This document shows positions 16,244-23,002 of a stretch of 41,845 nt of DNA, piece by piece. Both the position numbers and the translations under genes were made by a program. The DNA is taken from positions 1 to 41,845 of the IMG/VR virus record IMGVR_UViG_3300025030_000216; one strand, written 5' to 3'. The stretch comes from a virus. How positions within the stretch are numbered: the stretch's first letter is position 1; the number at the start of each line of letters is the position of its first letter. The notes below the pieces were generated by a model. That model was not told where the DNA came from. It did not search any database and saw nothing but the letters and a program-made list of their open reading frames with translations.

Positions 16244-16477
16244 TCACCCTTCTCCTTTCTCGCCCCGCAGGGCTTCCAGTGGTGTTTTGCCATCAAACTT
16301 CAAGAACCTGCTTGATGGGTATGTGTTCACGCACCACCCATCAGCATACCGAGACAAAAATTGTCCCGGCTTCATTTCCTCCACCGCCCGCCCCAGATCA
16401 ATCAGGCGGCGGCAGCGGGGGCAAAGCTTGTGACCAGCAGGAACATTTTTCAGTGGTTTACATTTGCAATGATGCAT
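16244..16477 (-). CDS. Zinc-ribbon protein, paralogue A
   Basis: 77 aa from ATG 16477 with GGAGG upstream. CKC and CPRC (CPRCRRLIDLGRAVEE) form a zinc ribbon. Very similar to CPTCRRLISLGRAVEA in the gene at 16957-17157, also at the DNA level, so the two are duplicates. The C-terminus PLEALRGEKGEG is intact here. Confidence 0.65.
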   Translation of the reverse strand: MHHCKCKPLKNVPAGHKLCPRCRRLIDLGRAVEEMKPGQFLSRYADGWCVNTYPSSRFLKFDGKTPLEALRGEKGEG

Positions 16478-16478
16478 T

Positions 16479-16979
16479 TTATCCTCCAATAGTTTTTAAG
16501 AGTTTTGCGATCCGGTCATAATTTTTTATTTTTTTCAGACACTTGCCGCAAACACGGATTCTCACATGCGTCTCTAAATCTGGGGACGCATATCCAATGA
16601 GTTTCTTTTGTTCGTTGTTACATCCGACTTTGACTATCCTGCTTTTATCGCAAACGGGGCAAATACAATCTTGTACATAATACCCCCAGATGTTTTCAGC
16701 CCTGTCGCATCGCCCCTGCCCTGCGCCGCAATCGAACTGATTAGGGTAGCATTTACCTTGACCATGCTCGACATACATTGACTCGTGATTTTTTGAGTGT
16801 ACACACTTTTTACATTCTGGGTGATCCCGTTTGTTTTCGCACAGCACAGGGTTGCGAATCTGGGCCTTGTCGGCCTTTTCCTTTTTGGTCTCTTTTCTTG
16901 GGGGTGCTGCGATAACAGGAACCCTCGACACAATATGGTCGCCATCCCCTGCCCACCTACCCACTCCGCGACGACTCAT
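16479..16979 (-). CDS. Cysteine-rich multi-zinc protein
   Basis: 166 aa. Residues 1-45 are basic and probably disordered; then come clusters of cysteines (CENKRDHPECKKCVHS, CYPNQFDC, CDRAENIWGYYVQDCICPVC, CGKC), enough for two or three zinc sites. GGAGAATGAATC precedes the ATG. Unrecognised family. Confidence 0.65.
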   Translation of the reverse strand: MSRRGVGRWAGDGDHIVSRVPVIAAPPRKETKKEKADKAQIRNPVLCENKRDHPECKKCVHSKNHESMYVEHGQGKCYPNQFDCGAGQGRCDRAENIWGYYVQDCICPVCDKSRIVKVGCNNEQKKLIGYASPDLETHVRIRVCGKCLKKIKNYDRIAKLLKTIGG

Positions 16980-17157
16980 GATTCATTCTCCTTTCGCGCC
17001 CCGAAGGGCTTCCAGCACATTCCGCCTTCTTGGCCTCCACCGCTCTACCAAGAGAGATCAGGCGGCGGCAGGTGGGACAAACGTCAGCCCCACTGATGAC
17101 TGCCGGGGGTGTGACACTCTCAAAGAGGTCGAAACATCCGAGGCATTGAACTTTCAT
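16957..17157 (-). CDS. Zinc-ribbon protein, paralogue B, frameshifted C-terminus
   Basis: 66 aa from ATG 17157 (ATGA overlap, GGAAGGAGAAAG upstream). CLGC and CPTC make a zinc ribbon; CPTCRRLISLGRAVEA matches paralogue A. Downstream, the other frame encodes LEALRGAKGE and a stop, which is paralogue A's C-terminus. An indel has therefore shifted the end of this copy, which now runs ~23 bases into the next gene. Confidence 0.6.
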   Translation of the reverse strand: MKVQCLGCFDLFESVTPPAVISGADVCPTCRRLISLGRAVEAKKAECAGSPSGRERRMNHESSRSG

Positions 17158-17714
17158 ACTTTCTCCTTCCTTTCTCGCGGTTGGAATGCAGCACAAGGAC
17201 AAGGGTCGTTCTCAAAGTCTTTTATGATGCACTTCCGCCGATGTTTACACCTTTCCCCGTCCCGCTCCCACCGCTCATGTATCACCATCGCCAAAAGCGC
17301 CACATCCTGACCGCATTTCGACGGCCATACCGGCTCACCGTTTTTGATCTGCCGGGCCAGGGTCATTAGGCCCGCGTGGTTCCGGTTTTCACACTGGCTG
17401 TTGATTGAGTCGGCTATGGGCCTTGGTTTTTGGGCTTCTTTCCAGTCCACAAACTCCTCATAATCAGCCGTGCTTACCACCGAAACACCCTCGGGCATGC
17501 TCACCATGTCACCTTCAAGGACATGCTCAATTATCGACTTGAGATGTTTTTCCCCTTCCTCCCGCGCCTGCCGGATCGCGGCGTTGATTGCATTGACCTC
17601 CGTCTCCGTGATATCGGCTATCGGCGAGAGACAGCAATCGTTTTGTGGGTGGGTAAGTAATTTTTCATATGGCGGGCGGTCGGCCCAGTTGCCACCGCAA
17701 AGAGCGCATTTCAT
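17154..17714 (-). CDS. Uncharacterised protein with an N-terminal zinc knuckle
   Basis: 186 aa. It starts MKCALCGGNWADRP (CxxC plus a later CC), then a helical segment ~38-65, a beta region, and a C-terminal Cys cluster (CKHRRKCI, CPCAAF). Similar Cys pairs at both ends suggest a zinc-stabilised protein. No family recognised. ATGA overlap with the upstream gene. Confidence 0.6.
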   Translation of the reverse strand: MKCALCGGNWADRPPYEKLLTHPQNDCCLSPIADITETEVNAINAAIRQAREEGEKHLKSIIEHVLEGDMVSMPEGVSVVSTADYEEFVDWKEAQKPRPIADSINSQCENRNHAGLMTLARQIKNGEPVWPSKCGQDVALLAMVIHERWERDGERCKHRRKCIIKDFENDPCPCAAFQPRERKEKV

Positions 17715-18247
17715 GGCTCCACCTTCCGTTTAAGGAGCTTCAGGCCGTAGAACAGGATCTTGAGTTGCATTTTTACCCCGGCTGCTGCCCCGGCTGCCCA
17801 GGCTGCCAAGGCTGCTGCCCCGACTGCTGCCCCTGCGGCCCAGGCTGCCAAGGCTGCTGCCCCGACTGCTGCCCCTGCGGCCCAGGCTGCCCAGACTGCT
17901 TCCCTGGCTGCCCCTGCGGCCCCTGCGGCCCCTGCGGCGGCCCTGTTTCCCGGCGTGTCTTTTTTTAGACACGTTTCAGCCGCTTCGATAGCGGCCCTCG
18001 GCCTGTTGTCGCCGGGATATTTTTTCTCGAAAATATCTAACACCTGCCTGGCGGCGTAGATCGCGTAGGCCAAAAAATGTTTCCTCGTCATCCCCCGGAC
18101 GATTACCCAGTTAGCCCATCCGAGCCTCTTTTCCTTGATGAGTTTTTCAACCACTCTTAGGTGATCCCGCTTCTCCTGCGCCCAGAACCATTTCTGGCCG
18201 GGTTCGCAGGCGTCCCATTTATCCAGCCATTCTTGAGTTATTTTCAT
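17711..18247 (-). CDS. Imm-5-like domain protein with Ala-rich repeats
   Basis: 178 aa; GAGGAGG ribosome binding site 8 bases before the ATG. Residues ~40-90 match the Imm-5-like (putative immunity) pattern: LGWANWVIV, HFLAYAIYAARQVLDIFE and KYPGDNRPRAAIEAAE. Residues ~100-160 are an Ala/Gly/Trp repeat encoded by 42-base tandem units. The family is common in phages, and a true immunity role is unproven. It is the first gene behind the internal promoter and structured leader at 18270-18421. Confidence 0.7.
   Translation of the reverse strand: MKITQEWLDKWDACEPGQKWFWAQEKRDHLRVVEKLIKEKRLGWANWVIVRGMTRKHFLAYAIYAARQVLDIFEKKYPGDNRPRAAIEAAETCLKKDTPGNRAAAGAAGAAGAAREAVWAAWAAGAAVGAAALAAWAAGAAVGAAALAAWAAGAAAGVKMQLKILFYGLKLLKRKVEP
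17797..17899. repeat. 42-bp tandem repeat inside the Imm-5-like gene
   Basis: Two identical 42-base units at 17797-17838 and 17839-17880 are followed by a degenerate partial third copy. Each encodes AALAAWAAGAAVGA (14 residues) on the minus strand. The exact DNA identity points to recent slippage or expansion. Confidence 0.85.
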
Positions 18248-18269
18248 TGTTTTACCTCCTCATTTTTCC

Positions 18270-18386
18270 GAGAAAAGAGAGTGCCCGTGGATTGTCGCGG
18301 CGGGGGCCGTCACCTTACGGTGAACCACGGGCACTCTCAAAACTAAATCTTGCTTTAAACACGTTTAGCCCCCACCTTTAATCGAC
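18270..18386 (-). ncRNA. Structured leader or small RNA with long hairpin
   Basis: Downstream of a near-consensus promoter, the minus strand contains a perfect 14-bp inverted repeat (arms 18277-18290 and 18325-18338). Its 34-base loop holds a second hairpin (TCACC/GGTGA, 18310-18323). GGTGGGGGC near the predicted 5' end could pair with GCCCCCGCC in the loop, forming a pseudoknot. TTTT follows the main stem, so it may end a short RNA or act as a leaky terminator before the Imm-5-like gene. No known RNA family was recognised. Confidence 0.6.
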
Positions 18387-18392
18387 GTTTCC

Positions 18393-18421
18393 AGTATATC
18401 AGGGTTGCCCGGAGTTGTCAA
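18393..18421 (-). promoter_or_regulatory. Strong sigma70-like promoter
   Basis: On the minus strand, TTGACA (18416-18421), a 17-base spacer, then TATACT (18393-18398). The -35 overlaps the stop codon of the radical SAM gene. It would start RNA near 18386 and drive the lower half of the leftward operon. A TAAAC/GTTTA inverted repeat at 18356-18367, downstream of the start site, could be an operator. Confidence 0.8.
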
Positions 18422-19233
18422 CTGTTGGTTTTTGCATGGATAATAGCCGGTCGCGCCCATCGCTTTTGAAATTTGGACCACCCCGGTTTTTTCTTCCCGG
18501 TTTTTTCGTCCATCAGAACCATGGCCATCGGCGTGAAGCCTGCGTCCATGGCTTCAATCATGCGCTTCTCGGCCTTTTCTTCCGAGTCATTTTCCCACCC
18601 GCAAAGGACGTAACAGCGAAGCGCGTGAGATGCGCGGGTAAATCCCGCTCGAAGCATCATTTCCCCGGCAATTTGGAGCGGTTCGAGGTCGTCCTGGGTA
18701 TCGTAGGCGAAAAAGGCTTGCTTGGTCTTGAGCCGCCTTAATTCTTTCGCAATTTCTGGCGTAAGCCTTTTGGCTTCCAACCCCCCGGTAAACTCTGGCC
18801 GCCGGTCCTGTTCAGACAGCATGGAAAAAACCTTTTCAAGATGGGTTCCAGAACAGGCTAGAAGGTTGCTGTCAAGCACGTTCCAGCCTCGCCTAATTGG
18901 TAATTCTTGAATGTGCCCTTCTCGGCTTGGAACAGCGCAAAACCAACAGTTGTTCGGGCATCCCCGGCTGGTGATCGTGTAGCCATTCCGGACAAAAAGC
19001 CCGGGCGTGAAATCATCAGCAGAAGATCCATAAGCAGGACCGCCAACAACAACCGGCGCGATGTATGCCCATGCCTCGCGGAGTGCCTCTATCTCCCGCA
19101 GATGCCAAGTGAACAGGACCGAGATGAATACTTTTTCGATTCCCGGCGGTAAATGCTTCGGCGGGAATCCAACAAAGGCATACTCATCGTCAGGTGTTGC
19201 CGTTGTTCTCGTCGGAAAGACCCTTGCAATCAT
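18418..19233 (-). CDS. Radical SAM enzyme
   Basis: 271 aa from ATG 19233 (GGAGG 10 bases upstream; a TTG at 19254 with TTGA overlap is possible). ITSRGCPNNCWFCAVP near residues 87-102 is the CxxxCxxC iron-sulfur motif of radical SAM enzymes. GGLEAKRLT and ALRCYVLCGW are further barrel strands. The protein is short, with no obvious auxiliary domain. It lies beside a DUF5131 protein, a pairing known from other phages. Substrate unknown; nucleic-acid or peptide modification is possible. Confidence 0.85.
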   Translation of the reverse strand: MIARVFPTRTTATPDDEYAFVGFPPKHLPPGIEKVFISVLFTWHLREIEALREAWAYIAPVVVGGPAYGSSADDFTPGLFVRNGYTITSRGCPNNCWFCAVPSREGHIQELPIRRGWNVLDSNLLACSGTHLEKVFSMLSEQDRRPEFTGGLEAKRLTPEIAKELRRLKTKQAFFAYDTQDDLEPLQIAGEMMLRAGFTRASHALRCYVLCGWENDSEEKAEKRMIEAMDAGFTPMAMVLMDEKTGKKKPGWSKFQKRWARPAIIHAKTNS

Positions 19234-19250
19234 TTCTTTCCATCCTCCAT

Positions 19251-19412
19251 TCAATAAAATTCCTCAAGCACCTGCCACAGCCAATCCACAAGCCCCCACT
19301 CCCCCGCCATCCCTGCCGCCATGATCGCGTTGGAGATCGCTGAGACCATGGCGGCCTCGTCGCTCTCCGGGTCGCGGTCAGGAGGCAGGATGGTATCAGG
19401 GAGCGGCGTCAC
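19251..19412 (-). CDS. Small protein between radical SAM and DUF5131 genes
   Basis: 53 aa from GTG 19412 (GTGA overlap with the DUF5131 stop). The N-terminus is Pro/Asp-rich (LPDTILPPDRDPESDEAA), and the C-terminal helix is amphipathic (WGLVDWLWQVLEEFY). No Cys, no membrane span. Not recognised. It could be a partner or substrate of the adjacent enzymes. Confidence 0.6.
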   Translation of the reverse strand: MTPLPDTILPPDRDPESDEAAMVSAISNAIMAAGMAGEWGLVDWLWQVLEEFY

Positions 19413-20218
19413 TTCGGAAATTCCCTGGGGGCTCCCGTAACCACGACCCCATGACTATTCTTTTTGAAGAAAAATGGGATTCCAGCCGCTTTGCATTGGT
19501 TTGAAAGCCTGATAGCCCAATCCATATTCATCGGTCGCGCCTTTGGCCCCTGCTCCGCTCCGCAGATAACCCAATTTGGTGACATAGATTTTTCTCGGCA
19601 CGATTTGCATGTTGGCGATGTGCAACGCTGGCAAGGTGGACTCATCCTGATTTCCTCTAGCATCGGTTCAACCGACACGAAGTGGACCGCAGACGGAATC
19701 TGCATCAACAGCGGAACACGCCGGTTGTATTCGTCTTGGTTCTCGGCTGTCACCCCGAACCAAATATTTCCCGGAATACGCTCTCCGCTCCCGGTCATGC
19801 CGTTAAACTCCGGAAGAAGGCCATAGTTGCCGAATATTTTGAGTGCGTTTTCCGGGCGTTTGGTCAGCAAAATAAACGTATGCCGGGGGCTTTTCTCAGC
19901 CATCGTAAGCACGTTCAAGACCATTTTCGGGTAAGCACTCTCATGGAAAAGGTCGCTCATGGAACACACGAATATTTTTCGGGGATTTTTCCAACGCTCC
20001 GGCTTCAGCAATTCATCCGGCCGGAATTGGGTTGATCCTGTCCACCCGTCTTTTGTAACCACGCAGCGGTATTGATGCCGTAGGCCGTGGGGTATAACTG
20101 GATTGTTTGCCAGCCTCCATGCCATTTTTTCCGCGTAGCAGTTCTGGCACCCAGGAGATACGCGGCTACAGCCTATAACAGGATTGATTGTGGAATCTGC
20201 CCACTCTATTTTAGTCAT
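19409..20218 (-). CDS. DUF5131 (phage Gp37/Gp68 family) protein
   Basis: 269 aa from ATG 20218 (AAAGGGG upstream). It begins TKIEWADSTINPVIGCSRVS with SPGCQNCYAEKMA, the three-Cys hallmark of DUF5131. It continues with FVCSMSDLFHES, FILLTKRPE, IWFGVTAENQ and HFVSVEPML, all typical. A second Cys cluster (CQRCTSPTCKSC) near residue 200 is extra. The family is thought to be iron-sulfur/radical SAM related. It is commonly carried by phages with unknown substrate. Confidence 0.9.
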   Translation of the reverse strand: MTKIEWADSTINPVIGCSRVSPGCQNCYAEKMAWRLANNPVIPHGLRHQYRCVVTKDGWTGSTQFRPDELLKPERWKNPRKIFVCSMSDLFHESAYPKMVLNVLTMAEKSPRHTFILLTKRPENALKIFGNYGLLPEFNGMTGSGERIPGNIWFGVTAENQDEYNRRVPLLMQIPSAVHFVSVEPMLEEIRMSPPCQRCTSPTCKSCREKSMSPNWVICGAEQGPKARPMNMDWAIRLSNQCKAAGIPFFFKKNSHGVVVTGAPREFPK

Positions 20219-20228
20219 ATTTCCCCTT

Positions 20229-20552
20229 TCACTCGAACGGCAGGCGCATGACCTCTTCCAGCCATGCCAGAGCCTGCCCGCTCTTGATGTGCTCCCCGGT
20301 GACGCGCAGGACGCGCCAACCCTGAAGCATCGCCAGATTGTATTTCTCGCAATCATTCGCAAAGCCCTTCCCGCTGGTATGCCTGCCCCCGTTCCAAGTG
20401 CCGCCATCGACTTCGAGAAGGAGTTTCAGCGCGGGCCATGCGAAGTCAGCCCGGAAACACCTGCCATGGATGAAAAGGTATTCCCTGATCGGCTCCGGCC
20501 AGTCGCAGGCTTTGATTTGGAATGCCATTAGCTCTTCGAGTTTACTTGCCAT
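20229..20552 (-). CDS. Vsr/DUF559-like endonuclease (PD-(D/E)XK fold)
   Basis: 107 aa from ATG 20552 (GGCGGAG upstream). The region FRADFAWPALKLLLEVDGGT holds the D...ExD catalytic arrangement of very-short-patch-repair-like nucleases. Then come GRHTSGKGFANDCEKYN, QGWRVLRVTG and a C-terminal helix. Similar small proteins occur widely in phages. It may nick or resolve DNA in recombination or host DNA degradation. Confidence 0.75.
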   Translation of the reverse strand: MASKLEELMAFQIKACDWPEPIREYLFIHGRCFRADFAWPALKLLLEVDGGTWNGGRHTSGKGFANDCEKYNLAMLQGWRVLRVTGEHIKSGQALAWLEEVMRLPFE

Positions 20553-20686
20553 TTCTCCGCCCCCCACTCGACCGCAAAGCAGATTTTTTCTTCTTCCGAA
20601 AGATCCCTCCATTGGTTGTTGTCGTCGGCGGTCGCGTTCCATGCGTTAATAACGGCCATGTGGATCAGATGCGACATAGGTTTCAT
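20528..20686 (-). CDS. Small uncharacterised protein
   Basis: 52 aa from ATG 20686 with AAAGGAGA upstream; overlaps the nuclease start by 25 bases. Helical, with DLSEEEKICFAVEWGAEKW. Family not recognised. Confidence 0.6.
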   Translation of the reverse strand: MKPMSHLIHMAVINAWNATADDNNQWRDLSEEEKICFAVEWGAEKWQVNSKS

Positions 20687-20716
20687 GCTATTCTCCTTTT
20701 CTTTCAACCGATGGAT

Positions 20717-22387
20717 TTACCATCCTTGAACCTTCCAATATTTTCCGTCTTTTTTGATCTTAACTTGCATGTCGCTAAGGGGGTTAAAATCAAACGCTAC
20801 CGCCTCGTCAATGGTTTTCGGCATGGGGTATTGGCTCATAGCTATTTTCCAGAATTTTCCAAAATACCACGCTCCGGGGCCGTCCAACCGGAAAAAATGG
20901 TTTACGTGGACACTCCTATTATTTACCCCGACGAACACGGAAACTTTTAGACAGAGATTACCCTGCCTGGTGGTATATTTTGAAAATTCCATCGACTCAA
21001 TAACCCCTGTAAGTGTGTCTATGCTTTGTTCTGCCTGGGCAATTCGAGAAAGATTTAATTCTCGGAGTTTTACTGACTTTGCCTCTTCGATCTGTTTTAT
21101 CTTTAGAATTTCTCCGCAATTCTCGCAACACCAGCAGCCTGCCTGATTTTCATGCCCACAAGCGGGGCATTTTTTATCTGGTTTTACAAGTTTTTCTTTT
21201 GGTCTGCCTGGCTTGGAGTAATCCGGCAGAATAGGTGCCCATGGTGGGCCGTGGCGAAAGAAGTTTCCGGCAAGATCCAAAATTAAAACATCCTGTTTCC
21301 CCGGATAGGTCCGGAGCCCCCGCCCTACGATCTGGACGAATAAAGCTGCACTCATGGTCGGGCGGCAGAGCATGAGCATATCAACACTTCTGCAATCCCA
21401 CCCCTCCGTAAGCACCCCCACGTTGACCACAACTGGGATTGATCCCGCGTCGAATTTTTCGAGAACTTCCCGGTTGTGGCCCTTGTCTTTTTCGGAGTGG
21501 ACGCAATTGGCCATTATCCCCGCCGAAAAGAAAATCTTTTGAATTTTTTCAGCATGGTCGATATCGACCGCAAAAATAACCGTTCTGGTCCGTCCCTCCG
21601 AGTGCTTACGGTAAGCGTCCAGCGCGGTTTGCAGATGAATTGTTTTCTGCATCAGGTCGGAAAGCTCGCCCTGGTTAAACTCTCCCGCAGTTTTTGAGAT
21701 TGAGTTTAATTCGGTTGAAATGCTTTTGTCCTCGACAAACGCCCGCATACCGCACAGATACGGCGCGTCCGGGTTTTCATCATCAGGTTGAACCGCCTGA
21801 AGTTTTTGAATCCCAATTTCGAGATCCAGCGCGTCAAACCAGTTTTTCGACGGCTCCTCGTCTGAGGTTCGTTTGTGTTCCCGGCCATAGATGCTACCCC
21901 AGGAGAGCCTGAACGGGGTCGCAGTAAGGCCGAAAATACGCAAGCCAGGATAATACATTTCCAGACGATCTAACACTTTTTTATACTGGCTCTCGGTTGA
22001 TTTTGGGGGAAGCCGGTGAGCCTCATCAATTATAACTAGGTGGAACATGGGAAGGGTTTCGATCCGGCTGGCGAGCGTTTGAATAGACCCGAAAACAACA
22101 GGCGAGTGCATGTCAACTCTAGAGCTTGCCGACGCACAGGCGATTCCGATAGGGGCTGTCGGCCAAAGCCTGCGGAGCTTATCGGCGTTCTGTTTTACGA
22201 TAATTTCCCGATGGACCAAAACCAGAATTTTCATTGTTGGGAAATCATTCAGAAATCGCCGAATAAGCTCCGCAAATACTATTGTTTTCCCCGCGCCGGT
22301 TGCGGCCTGGATCAGAACGGTTTTTTTCGTCCTGAAGGCCGCAACCGCGCAAGAAATCATCTCCTCCTGGTAGGGTCTGGGGTTCAT
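20717..22387 (-). CDS. SF2 DEAH helicase, RadD-like
   Basis: 556 aa. RPYQEEM is the Q-motif-like start; Walker A ATGAGKT is at ~29-35; the DEAH box (VIIDEAHRLPP) near 121; LTATPFRLS near 155; motif VI QIVGRGLRTYPGK near 360. A zinc ribbon CPACGHENQAGCWCCENCG follows at ~410-430, then a C-terminal beta domain. This order fits RadD/XPB-type phage helicases, which unwind or remodel recombination and replication intermediates. All motifs look intact. Confidence 0.9.
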   Translation of the reverse strand: MNPRPYQEEMISCAVAAFRTKKTVLIQAATGAGKTIVFAELIRRFLNDFPTMKILVLVHREIIVKQNADKLRRLWPTAPIGIACASASSRVDMHSPVVFGSIQTLASRIETLPMFHLVIIDEAHRLPPKSTESQYKKVLDRLEMYYPGLRIFGLTATPFRLSWGSIYGREHKRTSDEEPSKNWFDALDLEIGIQKLQAVQPDDENPDAPYLCGMRAFVEDKSISTELNSISKTAGEFNQGELSDLMQKTIHLQTALDAYRKHSEGRTRTVIFAVDIDHAEKIQKIFFSAGIMANCVHSEKDKGHNREVLEKFDAGSIPVVVNVGVLTEGWDCRSVDMLMLCRPTMSAALFVQIVGRGLRTYPGKQDVLILDLAGNFFRHGPPWAPILPDYSKPGRPKEKLVKPDKKCPACGHENQAGCWCCENCGEILKIKQIEEAKSVKLRELNLSRIAQAEQSIDTLTGVIESMEFSKYTTRQGNLCLKVSVFVGVNNRSVHVNHFFRLDGPGAWYFGKFWKIAMSQYPMPKTIDEAVAFDFNPLSDMQVKIKKDGKYWKVQGW

Positions 22388-22390
22388 TGG

Positions 22391-22990
22391 TTATTCCCAG
22401 GGAAGTTTTGCAGGCGGATTAACAGCAGCAGTTTTCTCTTGCGGCACCGCAGATGCGGCAACGGGGGGCTGGGTTTGGGGAGCTTGCGCCGGTGCCGCGA
22501 ACGTAAAAGAAGGCGTTGTGGGGGTCGGCTTCGGGGCTTGCATTTGAGGAGCAATGGGAGAAGCAGGAGGAGGAGCAAAGACAGGCGGAGCAACGGGGGT
22601 TTGCGTCCCTTCCAGCTTTTTGAACCTGGTAATCTTGTTTTGTGGCGGGTATCCAGGGTCGGTTGAAACTTTGACTTTGATAATTAGTTTTAGTCCATGA
22701 AGTTCCTCGGAATCCTGGATGAAATCAGGGCTCTTGTGCTGTGATGCAATGGCCATTGATTTCATGCGGCTCATTGCAGCCTCGTTCCCGAGAACGAAAT
22801 TGTCAAAAATTTTACGTTCAGCGAATGGACCGTCAACCACTGAGAAAACTACCTTCAGCATGTGTTTTCCGGGTGTTTTTGTTTCCACAACCACGGAATC
22901 AATAATGGTGACGTGGTAATCACCGGGAGGAACGGGATCAAACGATTGTTGCTCTTTGGTTTGGGAAAGGTCTGCTCCAAGATATGCCAT
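22391..22990 (-). CDS. DUF669-like ssDNA-binding protein
   Basis: 199 aa. Residues 1-130 match the DUF669 pattern (FDPVPPGDYHVTIIDS, MLKVVFSVVDGPFAERKIFD, SEELHGLKLIIKVKV), a family found in phage recombination/replication operons. Residues 130-195 are a Pro/Ala-rich linker and the last residues are LPWE, an acidic hydrophobic tip like that of SSB proteins that recruits partners. It sits next to the Sak4-like ATPase and helicase, supporting an SSB-like role. Confidence 0.8.
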   Translation of the reverse strand: MAYLGADLSQTKEQQSFDPVPPGDYHVTIIDSVVVETKTPGKHMLKVVFSVVDGPFAERKIFDNFVLGNEAAMSRMKSMAIASQHKSPDFIQDSEELHGLKLIIKVKVSTDPGYPPQNKITRFKKLEGTQTPVAPPVFAPPPASPIAPQMQAPKPTPTTPSFTFAAPAQAPQTQPPVAASAVPQEKTAAVNPPAKLPWE

Positions 22991-23002
22991 TTTTTTATTC
23001 TC

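Noticed and set aside
17669-17968. Plus-strand frame rich in Cys, Gly and Pro (collagen-like or Cys-knot appearance)
   Set aside because: It is the antisense shadow of the 42-bp repeats in the Imm-5-like gene; no ribosome binding site.
18385-18402. CTGATA...GAAAC on the minus strand, reminiscent of a hammerhead ribozyme core
   Set aside because: The invariant CUGANGA is not matched and helices II/III cannot be drawn; it coincides with the promoter -10.
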